A stretch of DNA of 64,000 nt from CAYQXJ01 sp964421565 (GTDB lineage: Bacteria > Planctomycetota > Brocadiia > SM23-32), in contig CAYQXJ010000007.1 in the NCBI GenBank assembly GCA_964421565.1, positions 120,691 through 184,690 on the forward strand, written 5' to 3'. Shown here piece after piece: positions 42,531 to 49,984 of this stretch (the first letter of the stretch is position 1; each line of letters starts with the position of its first letter). The position numbers and the translations under genes are program-made. Under the pieces are notes generated by a model. The model had not been told where the DNA came from. It saw nothing but the letters and a program-made list of their open reading frames with translations, and made no database searches.

Positions 42531-43796
42531 ATGAGTAGTCCAGACCTCTTCCAACGCAGCGACAACCGCCCGCTTACCGTCAGCGAACTGACGGCTCTGA
42601 TCAAAGAGAATCTGGAAGCTGCTTTTCCCGATGTTTACGTTGCGGGGGAGGTGTCGCAGTTCACGCGCGCCTCCAGCGGTCACGTCTACCTCACGTTGAA
42701 GGACGAGGGCGCCGTGCTGAGGGCCGTTATGTGGCGCGGCACGGCGCAGAAGTTGCGCTTCGCCCTGGAGGAAGGGCTCGAAGTCATTGCGCGCGGCAGC
42801 ATCGACGTCTACGCGCCACGGGGCAGCTACCAGCTCATCGTCTCTTGGATGGAACCGCGAGGGCTGGGAGCCCTGCAGTTGGCCTTTCGCCAGCTTCGGG
42901 AGCGACTGGAGAAGGAAGGTCTGTTTGCCACGGAGCAGAAGAAGCCTCTTCCCCCCTTTCCGCGGAGAATCGCCGTCGTAACGAGCCCCACCGGCGCAGC
43001 CGTACGCGACGTCATCAACGTGGTGCGTCGACGTTGTCCGTCAGTAGAGGTGTATGTGTATCCGACGCGCGTCCAGGGCGAAGGGGCGGCGAGCGAGGTA
43101 GCTGCAGCCATCGAACGGCTTAATCAGGCGCTGCCGCAGCTTGATTTGATGATCGTTGGCCGTGGCGGAGGCAGCCTGGAGGATCTGTGGGCATTCAATG
43201 AGGAGATCGTGGCCCGAGCGATCTTCCGCAGCCGCATCCCCGTGATCAGCGCCGTCGGCCACGAGGTCGACTTCTCGATCAGCGACTTCGTTGCCGATGT
43301 GCGCGCCGCCACGCCGACGGAAGCGGCGGAACTCGCTGTGCCCGATCGCCAGGAGCTTGCCGGGCGGTTGCGGCATCTGCGGCGCCGGCTCGCGCTTGTA
43401 CTGCACTCGACGATCACACGAGCACGGCAGCGCCTCTCGGCAACTGTTTCGCGCTACGCCTTTCGCCATCCTGAAGTGGCAATACTGGACCGGGCGCAGC
43501 GAGCCGATGACATGCTGGAAAGGGCGAAGTCCGCGTGCTCGACACGGTTGCGACTGTTACGTGAGACGCTCGTCGGCACGGGCCGCCGCCTGGAGGCGCT
43601 CAGCCCGCTGAAGGTGCTGCAGCGGGGCTACAGCGTAACCTTTGGTCCGGACGGCTCGTTGCTGCGCTCCGTTGACGGCCTTCGCCCAGGCGATACAATG
43701 ACCACAAGAGTACACAGGGGGCGCATATCCTCGGAAGTGCTTACGGTAGAACCTCTGCCGCCATCCCGCGTAAAGGATTCGCAAAGTGACGATTAG
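42531..43796 (+). CDS. xseA: Exodeoxyribonuclease VII large subunit
   Basis: 421 residues. Large subunit of the processive single-strand DNase. OB-fold at the N-terminus (EVSQFTRASSGHVYLTLKDE), then the catalytic domain with AVVTSPTGAAVRDVINVVRRR, IVGRGGGSLEDLWAFN and SAVGHEVDFSISDFVADVRA. The coiled-coil C-terminal part is shorter than in E. coli, ending with KVLQRGYSVTFGPDG. The small subunit gene xseB is not adjacent; a membrane-anchored protein starts 11 bases before its stop. Confidence 0.95.
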   Translation: MSSPDLFQRSDNRPLTVSELTALIKENLEAAFPDVYVAGEVSQFTRASSGHVYLTLKDEGAVLRAVMWRGTAQKLRFALEEGLEVIARGSIDVYAPRGSYQLIVSWMEPRGLGALQLAFRQLRERLEKEGLFATEQKKPLPPFPRRIAVVTSPTGAAVRDVINVVRRRCPSVEVYVYPTRVQGEGAASEVAAAIERLNQALPQLDLMIVGRGGGSLEDLWAFNEEIVARAIFRSRIPVISAVGHEVDFSISDFVADVRAATPTEAAELAVPDRQELAGRLRHLRRRLALVLHSTITRARQRLSATVSRYAFRHPEVAILDRAQRADDMLERAKSACSTRLRLLRETLVGTGRRLEALSPLKVLQRGYSVTFGPDGSLLRSVDGLRPGDTMTTRVHRGRISSEVLTVEPLPPSRVKDSQSDD

Positions 43797-44676
43797 GCTG
43801 CTCTCGCTGCTTGCCCTTGTAAGCCTGTTTGGTCACACCGCAGACGTTGCTTGTGGGCAAGCTGCGCCGGCGACGGAGATGCAGAAGACGACGCTGCCCG
43901 CTGCCGACTATGCAACGGCGAACGAAGGCGCGGACAGCGAACGCAAGCGGCTGGTGCAGGTGGAGGCCGCGCCAGTTGAACTCCGCGTCCCCGCCAGCTA
44001 CTGGATGGCCGTAGACCCGGACGAGCTGGCCGAGCAGATGAGCGGAGGCTGCACTCCCCCTCGTGTGCCGGAGAACCTGCTCCTCGTGCTGCGACACAAG
44101 GATGCCATGGCCGAAGTCTGGCTCGTGTCGAGCCCGCGATACCTTATGCGCAATCGCGACGACCTGGAGGAGTACGTCGGCGGGTTCGTGCAGGCAGTGC
44201 GGCAACAACTCGGCGAGTCCATGTCAGAGGTCTCGACAACCTACGCAGAGCGTGACAGCCTGATCGTGCACCGGTTCGCGTTCTCGGTTACGCCGCGGAC
44301 CACCGGGGGATGTGTGGGTGCAACCCAGGCTCCGCAGGCGCCAGAGAAGTCGCGATTCCTGCTGGTGGACTATTTCCTGCGACCGGAGGGCGAGGACGGG
44401 CTGCATTTCCGGGCAAGCTGCCGCGCCAGCGAGGAAGCGTTCGAAGCCTTGAAGTCCGAGTTCGAGTTCATACTGAGCAGTTTCTCCTTCACGGGCGAGA
44501 CCGCCGAAGAGTTCTTCGTCCCCGACGCACCGGCAGAGAAGGTTCCCACGGCGGACGAGGCTGCCGAACAGGTCAGCGGGTCAAAAGGCCAGTACGGCTG
44601 GATTCTCGCAGCGGGCGCTATCGTCATTATCTGGATGCTACTGCGTCGCCGGAAGAGGTCACAGGCAGAGCTATAG
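43786..44676 (+). CDS. Exported protein with C-terminal membrane anchor, unknown function
   Basis: 296 residues from a GTG at 43786 inside the end of xseA (AAGGA eight bases upstream). The first 25 residues are a signal peptide (TIRLLSLLALVSLF, cleavage likely near CGQA-A). The middle is a globular domain of about 190 residues that I do not recognise, with RHKDAMAEVWLVSSPRYLM and SFSFTGETAEEFF. Near the C-terminus WILAAGAIVIIWMLL is a membrane helix followed by RRRKRSQ, so most of the protein is periplasmic. Overlap with xseA suggests co-expression only. Confidence 0.7.
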   Translation: MTIRLLSLLALVSLFGHTADVACGQAAPATEMQKTTLPAADYATANEGADSERKRLVQVEAAPVELRVPASYWMAVDPDELAEQMSGGCTPPRVPENLLLVLRHKDAMAEVWLVSSPRYLMRNRDDLEEYVGGFVQAVRQQLGESMSEVSTTYAERDSLIVHRFAFSVTPRTTGGCVGATQAPQAPEKSRFLLVDYFLRPEGEDGLHFRASCRASEEAFEALKSEFEFILSSFSFTGETAEEFFVPDAPAEKVPTADEAAEQVSGSKGQYGWILAAGAIVIIWMLLRRRKRSQAEL

Positions 44677-44685
44677 GCCGCCAAC

Positions 44686-45360
44686 TCACTTCACTCCGAA
44701 GTAACGGACCGCCTGCCGTATGCCATCGGTATAAGCGGCCAGGTACACACGATCACCACCGTCTATGGAAACGTGGCCGCGCGGAATGATGAACTTGCCG
44801 GTCTCGGTGCGCAGGATAGCAGCGATAACGACATCTTCGGGAAATCCCTTGTCCTTGGCGATCTCCGCGATGGTCCGTCCGGCGGCAGGCGACTCCGCAG
44901 GCACCTGCACGAAGACGATGCTCGCCTTGCCCTCCGCGAAAGAAGTGACCTCCTGCATGTCCGGCTCTTCGATCTCCCAGGTGAACTGATTCAGGTAAAG
45001 CTCGACAATGTTCAGCACACGCGTCACGCCCGCGAGTTTGTACGCCTCCTCATAGCGGGGATCGCGCATACGCACGATCACGCGTTCGACTCCCATGTTC
45101 TTCGCCAGCAGAGCGAAGAGCAGATTGTCGGTGTCGCGTCGCATGGCGGCTACAGCGCAGTCGGCTTTCTGAAGCTCGGCCTCCTCCAGCGTGTATATGG
45201 AGGTAGCGGAGCCGTGGATGGTCACCGCTCCCGTCTGTGAGTAGACCCGCTCGCAGGCCTCGCGGTCGCTGTCGATCACCGTCACGTCGTGTCGGCCATC
45301 AATGCACCGCGCGGCAAGCCCGCCCCCCACGCGCCCGGCCCCGGCTATGACGATTCTCAT
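44686..45360 (-). CDS. trkA: Potassium uptake regulatory subunit, TrkA/KtrA-like
   Basis: 224 residues, one TrkA-N plus one TrkA-C domain (KtrA size, half of E. coli TrkA). The nucleotide loop is IAGAGRVGGGLAARC, followed by VIDSDREACERV, an Asp at the end of beta 2 indicating NAD(H) binding. The C-terminal half (VFVQVPAESPAAGRTIAEIA) is the RCK_C ligand domain. It binds the cytoplasmic face of TrkH, whose gene ends 33 bases upstream of this start, and gates K+ uptake. Confidence 0.93.
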   Translation of the reverse strand: MRIVIAGAGRVGGGLAARCIDGRHDVTVIDSDREACERVYSQTGAVTIHGSATSIYTLEEAELQKADCAVAAMRRDTDNLLFALLAKNMGVERVIVRMRDPRYEEAYKLAGVTRVLNIVELYLNQFTWEIEEPDMQEVTSFAEGKASIVFVQVPAESPAAGRTIAEIAKDKGFPEDVVIAAILRTETGKFIIPRGHVSIDGGDRVYLAAYTDGIRQAVRYFGVK

Positions 45361-45393
45361 GTTGCGGTTCCTCTCGGTTTGTTGGGTCGCTTT

Positions 45394-46890
45394 CTACTGC
45401 CAGCTTCGCCGACTGAACAGAATCAGCAGCGGCAACAGTTCGAGCCTGCCGGCCAGCATGCCCAGCGTGTAGACGATCTTGATGAGCGGGTGAAGCTGGG
45501 TCATGGCCTGCACGGAGATGTAGGACGGCCCGATGTTGCCCAGCGCACTGAACATTCCCGACACGCTCTCCACCGAGCCGTGACGGCTCAAGGCAGCCGT
45601 AGTTAGCCCGCCCACGAGGAGCAACATCAACCACGCAAAGAACAGCGCTGCCGTTCGGTGGAGCTCGTCTTCGTCAACCTTCCTTCCGTCGAGCAGCACG
45701 AGTTCGACCCCACTGGGCGGCCGAATGGCCTTGCGCACTTGCTGGACTACGAGCTTGTAGAGTATCACCATGCGCACTACTTTGATGCCGCCGCCCGTGG
45801 AGCCGGCGCACCCGCCGATAAGCATGAGCACCAGGAACACTTGTCTGGCCAACGGCGAGAAGTAGTCCGAGCCGATGTCGCGCGTGCCGAAGCCGGTGGT
45901 AGTCGCTATCGCCGTCACCTGGAAGAGGCTATGCCGAAAGGTCTCCTCCAACCTGGCCTCCGGCACGCGCAGCAGGCGCGAACCCATCACCAGCAGCAGC
46001 GACGCCCCGAGAATTGCCCACCAGCCCTTCATCTCGTCGCTCCGCCACAGCGTTCGCAGGTTGCCCGTCAACAGCCGGTAGTGGATGAGGAAGTTGGTGC
46101 CCCCCAGCCACATGCCGACTGCCAGCACGTAGGTAATCGCCCGGTGGTGCGCATAGCCGGCCTGCTCGTAGTGGGCGATGCTGGCGTCATATGGCGAGTA
46201 GCCGCCGGTCGACAGACAGGTGAAAGAGTGGGATACGGCGTCGTACACCGTGCTGCCGCAGACTACGAGCGCTGCCGCAACTGCCACGGTAAACAGGAGA
46301 TAAATGAGCCAAAGGATCTTCAACGTGTTCCACATGCCGGGCGCGATCCGCTCCCCGGAGATCTTATGGCTCTCGGCACTAAAGAGACGGTGGGACAAGC
46401 CGCCCTGGTAAACCACTACCAGGAAGAACGTCAGTATGCCGAGCCCGCCGATCCATTGCGTCATCGAACGCCAGAACAGCAGTGAACGGGGCATCGAGTC
46501 CAACCCCGTCAACATCGTGATTCCCGTAGTGGTGAAGCCGCTCATGGCTTCGAAGTACGCGTCGATGTAGCTGATCTTCAGGTGCCAGACAAAGGGCAGC
46601 GCGCCCACGGCGCTCACAATGATCCAGCCGAACAGGCAGATGAGCATCGCCTCCGGCGTCCCCAACTTGCCGGGCACACGCTCTTGCTGCACCAGCCAGC
46701 GGCAGACCCAGCCCAGGGCGAGGCTCAGCACCATCGGCACAGCAAACGTGCCCGGCCGCACGTCCTGCACGCCGCCGCTGTCGACCAGGAGCGAGTAAAG
46801 CAACGGCGGAGCGAACAGGAAACCGAACACGTACAATATGGTGCCCACGTGGGCCAGAGCTGCGCGCATCCTGGAGAACGGGAATCTCAT
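45394..46890 (-). CDS. trkH: Trk-type potassium uptake membrane protein
   Basis: 498 residues from the ATG at 46890; a TTG at 46902 with GAGG five bases upstream is an equally reasonable start. Four MPM repeats with selectivity-loop motifs, seen in EAMSGFTTTGITM, SHSFTCLSTGGYSPY, TAIATTTGFGTRD and SGMFSALGNIGPS. The other signature IGGCAGSTGGGIKVVR is the gate-loop region of TrkH. Moves K+ inward together with the TrkA subunit downstream. About ten membrane segments. Confidence 0.94.
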   Translation of the reverse strand: MRFPFSRMRAALAHVGTILYVFGFLFAPPLLYSLLVDSGGVQDVRPGTFAVPMVLSLALGWVCRWLVQQERVPGKLGTPEAMLICLFGWIIVSAVGALPFVWHLKISYIDAYFEAMSGFTTTGITMLTGLDSMPRSLLFWRSMTQWIGGLGILTFFLVVVYQGGLSHRLFSAESHKISGERIAPGMWNTLKILWLIYLLFTVAVAAALVVCGSTVYDAVSHSFTCLSTGGYSPYDASIAHYEQAGYAHHRAITYVLAVGMWLGGTNFLIHYRLLTGNLRTLWRSDEMKGWWAILGASLLLVMGSRLLRVPEARLEETFRHSLFQVTAIATTTGFGTRDIGSDYFSPLARQVFLVLMLIGGCAGSTGGGIKVVRMVILYKLVVQQVRKAIRPPSGVELVLLDGRKVDEDELHRTAALFFAWLMLLLVGGLTTAALSRHGSVESVSGMFSALGNIGPSYISVQAMTQLHPLIKIVYTLGMLAGRLELLPLLILFSRRSWQ

Positions 46891-47060
46891 CGGGCCCCGC
46901 AATCAAGCCTCAGCCAGCAAACGGCACGCATTCTAACCGCCACCCTTGCTTCTGCCAACAGCGACAACTTGCCGCCGAGCAGAGCCCACCGAACCCGGGC
47001 CTTGCGAGGGCGTTGCGCACATCCTACCATACGGCTGATCGTAGACCGGAGTTTGACGCC

Positions 47061-47750
47061 GTGCAGAACGGGCTGACCAGGACGGAGCAGGTGCTGCGCT
47101 ACTCGTTTCGTCACCGCCCCTTGCTCCAGCGGGCCCTGACCCATGCCTCGGCTTCGGCCCAGCCATTGGCCGACAACGAGCGCCTGGAGTTTCTGGGCGA
47201 TGCCGTTCTCGACCTGGTAATTTCCATGCATCTGTTCGAGGCAGCGCCGCATGCATCCGAAGGTGAGCTGACCAGGATGCGGGCGTTGCTGGTGAGCCGA
47301 CAGGCCCTGGCGCGCGTCGGGCGTGCCGTGGGACTTCAGCATCACATCCGCACTGATGAGGGCCTGCAGCAACGGCCGCCATTCCCAGGTTCGATCATCG
47401 CCGGCGCTTACGAAGCCGTGGTCGCCGCCGTGTACCTGGACGGCGGAATGGAAGCCGCCCGGCAGTTTGTGCTGCGTAGCATGGGGGCCGAGATCAAGGC
47501 AGTGCAGGGCAAGGAAGTCGGAGGAGATCCGAAGTCCCATCTCCAGGAACTGGTGCAGTCCGCGGGCCTGCCCGTCCCCACTTACGACATCGTGAGCGCC
47601 GGAGGGCCGGCACACGAGCGCACGTTCGTGGCGGAGGTGCGTATTGACGGAGAGGCCCTGGGCCGCGGGCAAGGGCCGAGCAAGAAGGCCGCTGAGCAGC
47701 AAGCCGCGCGCCAGGGCCTCAAGGCATGGGATGAGCGCACCGGCGAATGA
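47061..47750 (+). CDS. rnc: Ribonuclease III
   Basis: 229 residues from a GTG at 47061 (GGAG nine bases upstream); an earlier start adds an unusual N-terminus. Cleaves double-stranded RNA in rRNA and mRNA processing. Catalytic signature NERLEFLGDAVLDLVIS gives E43 and D47, and the second acidic set lies in AGAYEAVVAAVYLDGG. The dsRNA-binding domain follows (PKSHLQELVQSAGLPVPTY through PSKKAAEQQAARQGL). Divergent from trkH; a polyprenyl synthase gene follows 130 bases downstream. Confidence 0.95.
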   Translation: MQNGLTRTEQVLRYSFRHRPLLQRALTHASASAQPLADNERLEFLGDAVLDLVISMHLFEAAPHASEGELTRMRALLVSRQALARVGRAVGLQHHIRTDEGLQQRPPFPGSIIAGAYEAVVAAVYLDGGMEAARQFVLRSMGAEIKAVQGKEVGGDPKSHLQELVQSAGLPVPTYDIVSAGGPAHERTFVAEVRIDGEALGRGQGPSKKAAEQQAARQGLKAWDERTGE

Positions 47751-47880
47751 GCGCCTTCGCCCCGTCTCAACTGAACGAACCCCATGAGATGCCAGGCCGC
47801 GCCCAGCCTCTGCTTGACCCCTCCCCAGAGAGGCGCTACGCTGAAACCGGCAGAAGGGGTATCAAGAGGGGGGTGCTTCC

Positions 47881-48774
47881 GTGGGCGCCATGCCGCAGTC
47901 CATCGTAGCCGACGTACGACAGACAGTAGACGGCCGCCTCCACAAACTCGGTGAGGCGCTCAACCGTCCTACGCTCGTCGAGTCTTTGCGTCCCGGCAAA
48001 ATGCTCCGCACTCGGCTCGCGGAGTACCTGGCGCACGCAGTGCGCGAGTGCAGTCACGGCGACGTAATTGTCGGTTGTGCGGCAACCGAACTGGTGCACA
48101 CTGCGAGCCTCTGCCACGATGATATCATCGACGGGGCAAGGCTCCGCCGCCACCGACCCACGTTCTGGAAGGAGAATGGCGTCACCGAGGCGCTCCTTGT
48201 CGGCGACATGCTGCTCTGCGTGGCATTTGGCCTCGTTGCTGAGATGAAAGCCGCAGGCGCCACGCAACGATTCTCCTCCAGTGTCGGGGAAGTATGTGCT
48301 GCCGAGTGCGATCAGGAACTCCTGAATCTCAACCGGCCGTTGGACAGCACACAGTATCTGGTGAATGCTCGTCGCCTCACCGGCCCGCTCTTCGCCTTCC
48401 CCGCATGGTGTTGCGGCGGCGATGACACGCGCTTGCGTGAAGCGCTTTCGGACGCCGGCTCGGACTTGGGGACGGCGTATCAGGTGGCCGACGACTTGCT
48501 CGATGTTGTGGGCACCGAGAAGATCGCAGGCAAGACGCTGGGCACGGACTCCCAGCGCAGCAAGGCAACGATTGCCAACTCCAAACCGAGAGGCGTTGGG
48601 GCCTCTCGCAGGCTCATAGACCGATTACTGCGCTCCGCCACGGGCCGGCTCGATGCCTGGCCGGAGCCGCAGAGGGCTATGGAGCAGTACCTGCATCACG
48701 TCATGCGGCCAACTCTCGACCGGCACCTCTCGCCCTCACCGGTCGACCGAGGGGTCACCGAGCGCACAGGTTGA
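47881..48774 (+). CDS. Polyprenyl (isoprenyl) diphosphate synthase
   Basis: 297 residues, GTG at 47881 preceded by GGGGGG. Trans-prenyltransferase fold with both aspartate-rich motifs: D80-D81-I-I-D84 in CHDDIIDGARLRRHRP and D204-D205-L-L-D208 in VADDLLDVVG. LVGDMLLCVAFGL is the helix between them. The C-terminus is somewhat short and the usual GGKRLRP lead reads RPGKMLRTRL. Chain length cannot be set from the motifs. Lying convergent to NDH-2, it may make the quinone side chain. Confidence 0.85.
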   Translation: MGAMPQSIVADVRQTVDGRLHKLGEALNRPTLVESLRPGKMLRTRLAEYLAHAVRECSHGDVIVGCAATELVHTASLCHDDIIDGARLRRHRPTFWKENGVTEALLVGDMLLCVAFGLVAEMKAAGATQRFSSSVGEVCAAECDQELLNLNRPLDSTQYLVNARRLTGPLFAFPAWCCGGDDTRLREALSDAGSDLGTAYQVADDLLDVVGTEKIAGKTLGTDSQRSKATIANSKPRGVGASRRLIDRLLRSATGRLDAWPEPQRAMEQYLHHVMRPTLDRHLSPSPVDRGVTERTG

Positions 48775-48798
48775 GCCGTATCCAGAGGGGGAAGTGAG

Positions 48799-49980
48799 CT
48801 ACCGCTGCTGACGCAGGTCTTGCAGGATGCCGAGAGCATTCTCCCAACTGCGAGAGCGCAAAGTGCAGAAAAGGTAGTGCAACAGGGAAGGCACGCGCCC
48901 CACAATCTCCTCGCCCAACACGACTCCTGCCCCCCGCCCAGGGGCCAGGGGGAGCACGTAGCCCAGGTCCATCGGCTGGAAAGGCACGAGCGGCTCACCG
49001 TCGATCGCACGCATGATGTTCCGTGCTGCGCAGTGCCCTGCCGCCAGCGCGAACTGCACCGCCAGTCGTAATGGCTCCTCGGCGTCACCGGATGTGGCGC
49101 CGGCGACATCACCTGCAGCGTACAGGTGTTCGCCGCCGGGCAGCCTGAGGTAAGGGTCCACCTGCAGCCGCCCTCCCTGCAGCTTCGGGGCGTCCAACGC
49201 GGCAGCGGCTTCGCCAGGCGTGACCCCCGCGCACCACATTGTGAGTGCGCCGGGCAGCTCGGTGCCGTCCGTCAGGGCCACACCATCGTCGCGGAACTCC
49301 TCCACGCTGCAGTTCGTGCGCACCTCAACACCGAACCGGTTCAGCAGGTCAAGCGACCAGGAGCGCACACGGCAGGAGCAGTTGCGCAGGGGCGCATCAG
49401 CCTGCTCGACAACCACCACAGGGCATCGCGCAGGCAAATCATCGTAAGGGATGCCCGTCCGCCGGTGAATATGGTACGCCGCGTGGCTGGCGCATTCGAA
49501 GCCGGTATAGCCTCCACCGACTACTGCCACCGCCGCGGGCGAGCTATCCCCCTCCAGCCGGTCCACAAGCGCGTTCAGGCCGGCCCGCAGCAGGCGCCCC
49601 TCCTGCAGCGTCTTCAGGCCCGTCGCGTGCTTCCTGGCCCGTTCGTTGCCGTAGTAGTTGTTCTCACAGCCTACGCAGACGACGGCGTAGTCGTAAGCGA
49701 CGGTGCCGGTGCTAAGCTCCACTCTCTGAAGCTCGGGCAGGATCCGGCACACCTCGGCCCGCAGGAACCGCGCGCCCCTGCGACGGCAGTGCGCGGCAAG
49801 CGGATGGACCATGTGCTCGGCCCTGACGCGGCCTGAGAGCAAGTCAGGCAAGAGGGGTGAGAACACGGCATGGGGGGAACGGTCAACCACGAGGACGGAC
49901 AGATCTGTGCGGCCACACAGGCTCTGCAATGCGGCGAGCCCGGCGAATCCGGCCCCCAGTATGACCACTCTCGCACTCAT
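48799..49980 (-). CDS. Type II NADH:quinone oxidoreductase-like flavoprotein (NDH-2)
   Basis: 393 residues. FAD-binding GxGxxG in VVILGAGFAGLAALQSL, second nucleotide loop AVVGGGYTGFECASHAAYH, FAD-contact LYAAGDVAGAT, and no redox-active disulfide, all as in NDH-2. The C-terminal amphipathic part (LHYLFCTLRSRSWEN) could bind the membrane. NDH-2 passes electrons from NADH to quinone without pumping protons. Its ATG lies four bases after the stop of the kinase-reductase fusion, so it is the last gene of the redox-signalling operon. A related sulfide:quinone oxidoreductase is less likely because the paired catalytic cysteines are not evident. Confidence 0.82.
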   Translation of the reverse strand: MSARVVILGAGFAGLAALQSLCGRTDLSVLVVDRSPHAVFSPLLPDLLSGRVRAEHMVHPLAAHCRRRGARFLRAEVCRILPELQRVELSTGTVAYDYAVVCVGCENNYYGNERARKHATGLKTLQEGRLLRAGLNALVDRLEGDSSPAAVAVVGGGYTGFECASHAAYHIHRRTGIPYDDLPARCPVVVVEQADAPLRNCSCRVRSWSLDLLNRFGVEVRTNCSVEEFRDDGVALTDGTELPGALTMWCAGVTPGEAAAALDAPKLQGGRLQVDPYLRLPGGEHLYAAGDVAGATSGDAEEPLRLAVQFALAAGHCAARNIMRAIDGEPLVPFQPMDLGYVLPLAPGRGAGVVLGEEIVGRVPSLLHYLFCTLRSRSWENALGILQDLRQQR

Positions 49981-49984
49981 CGTC

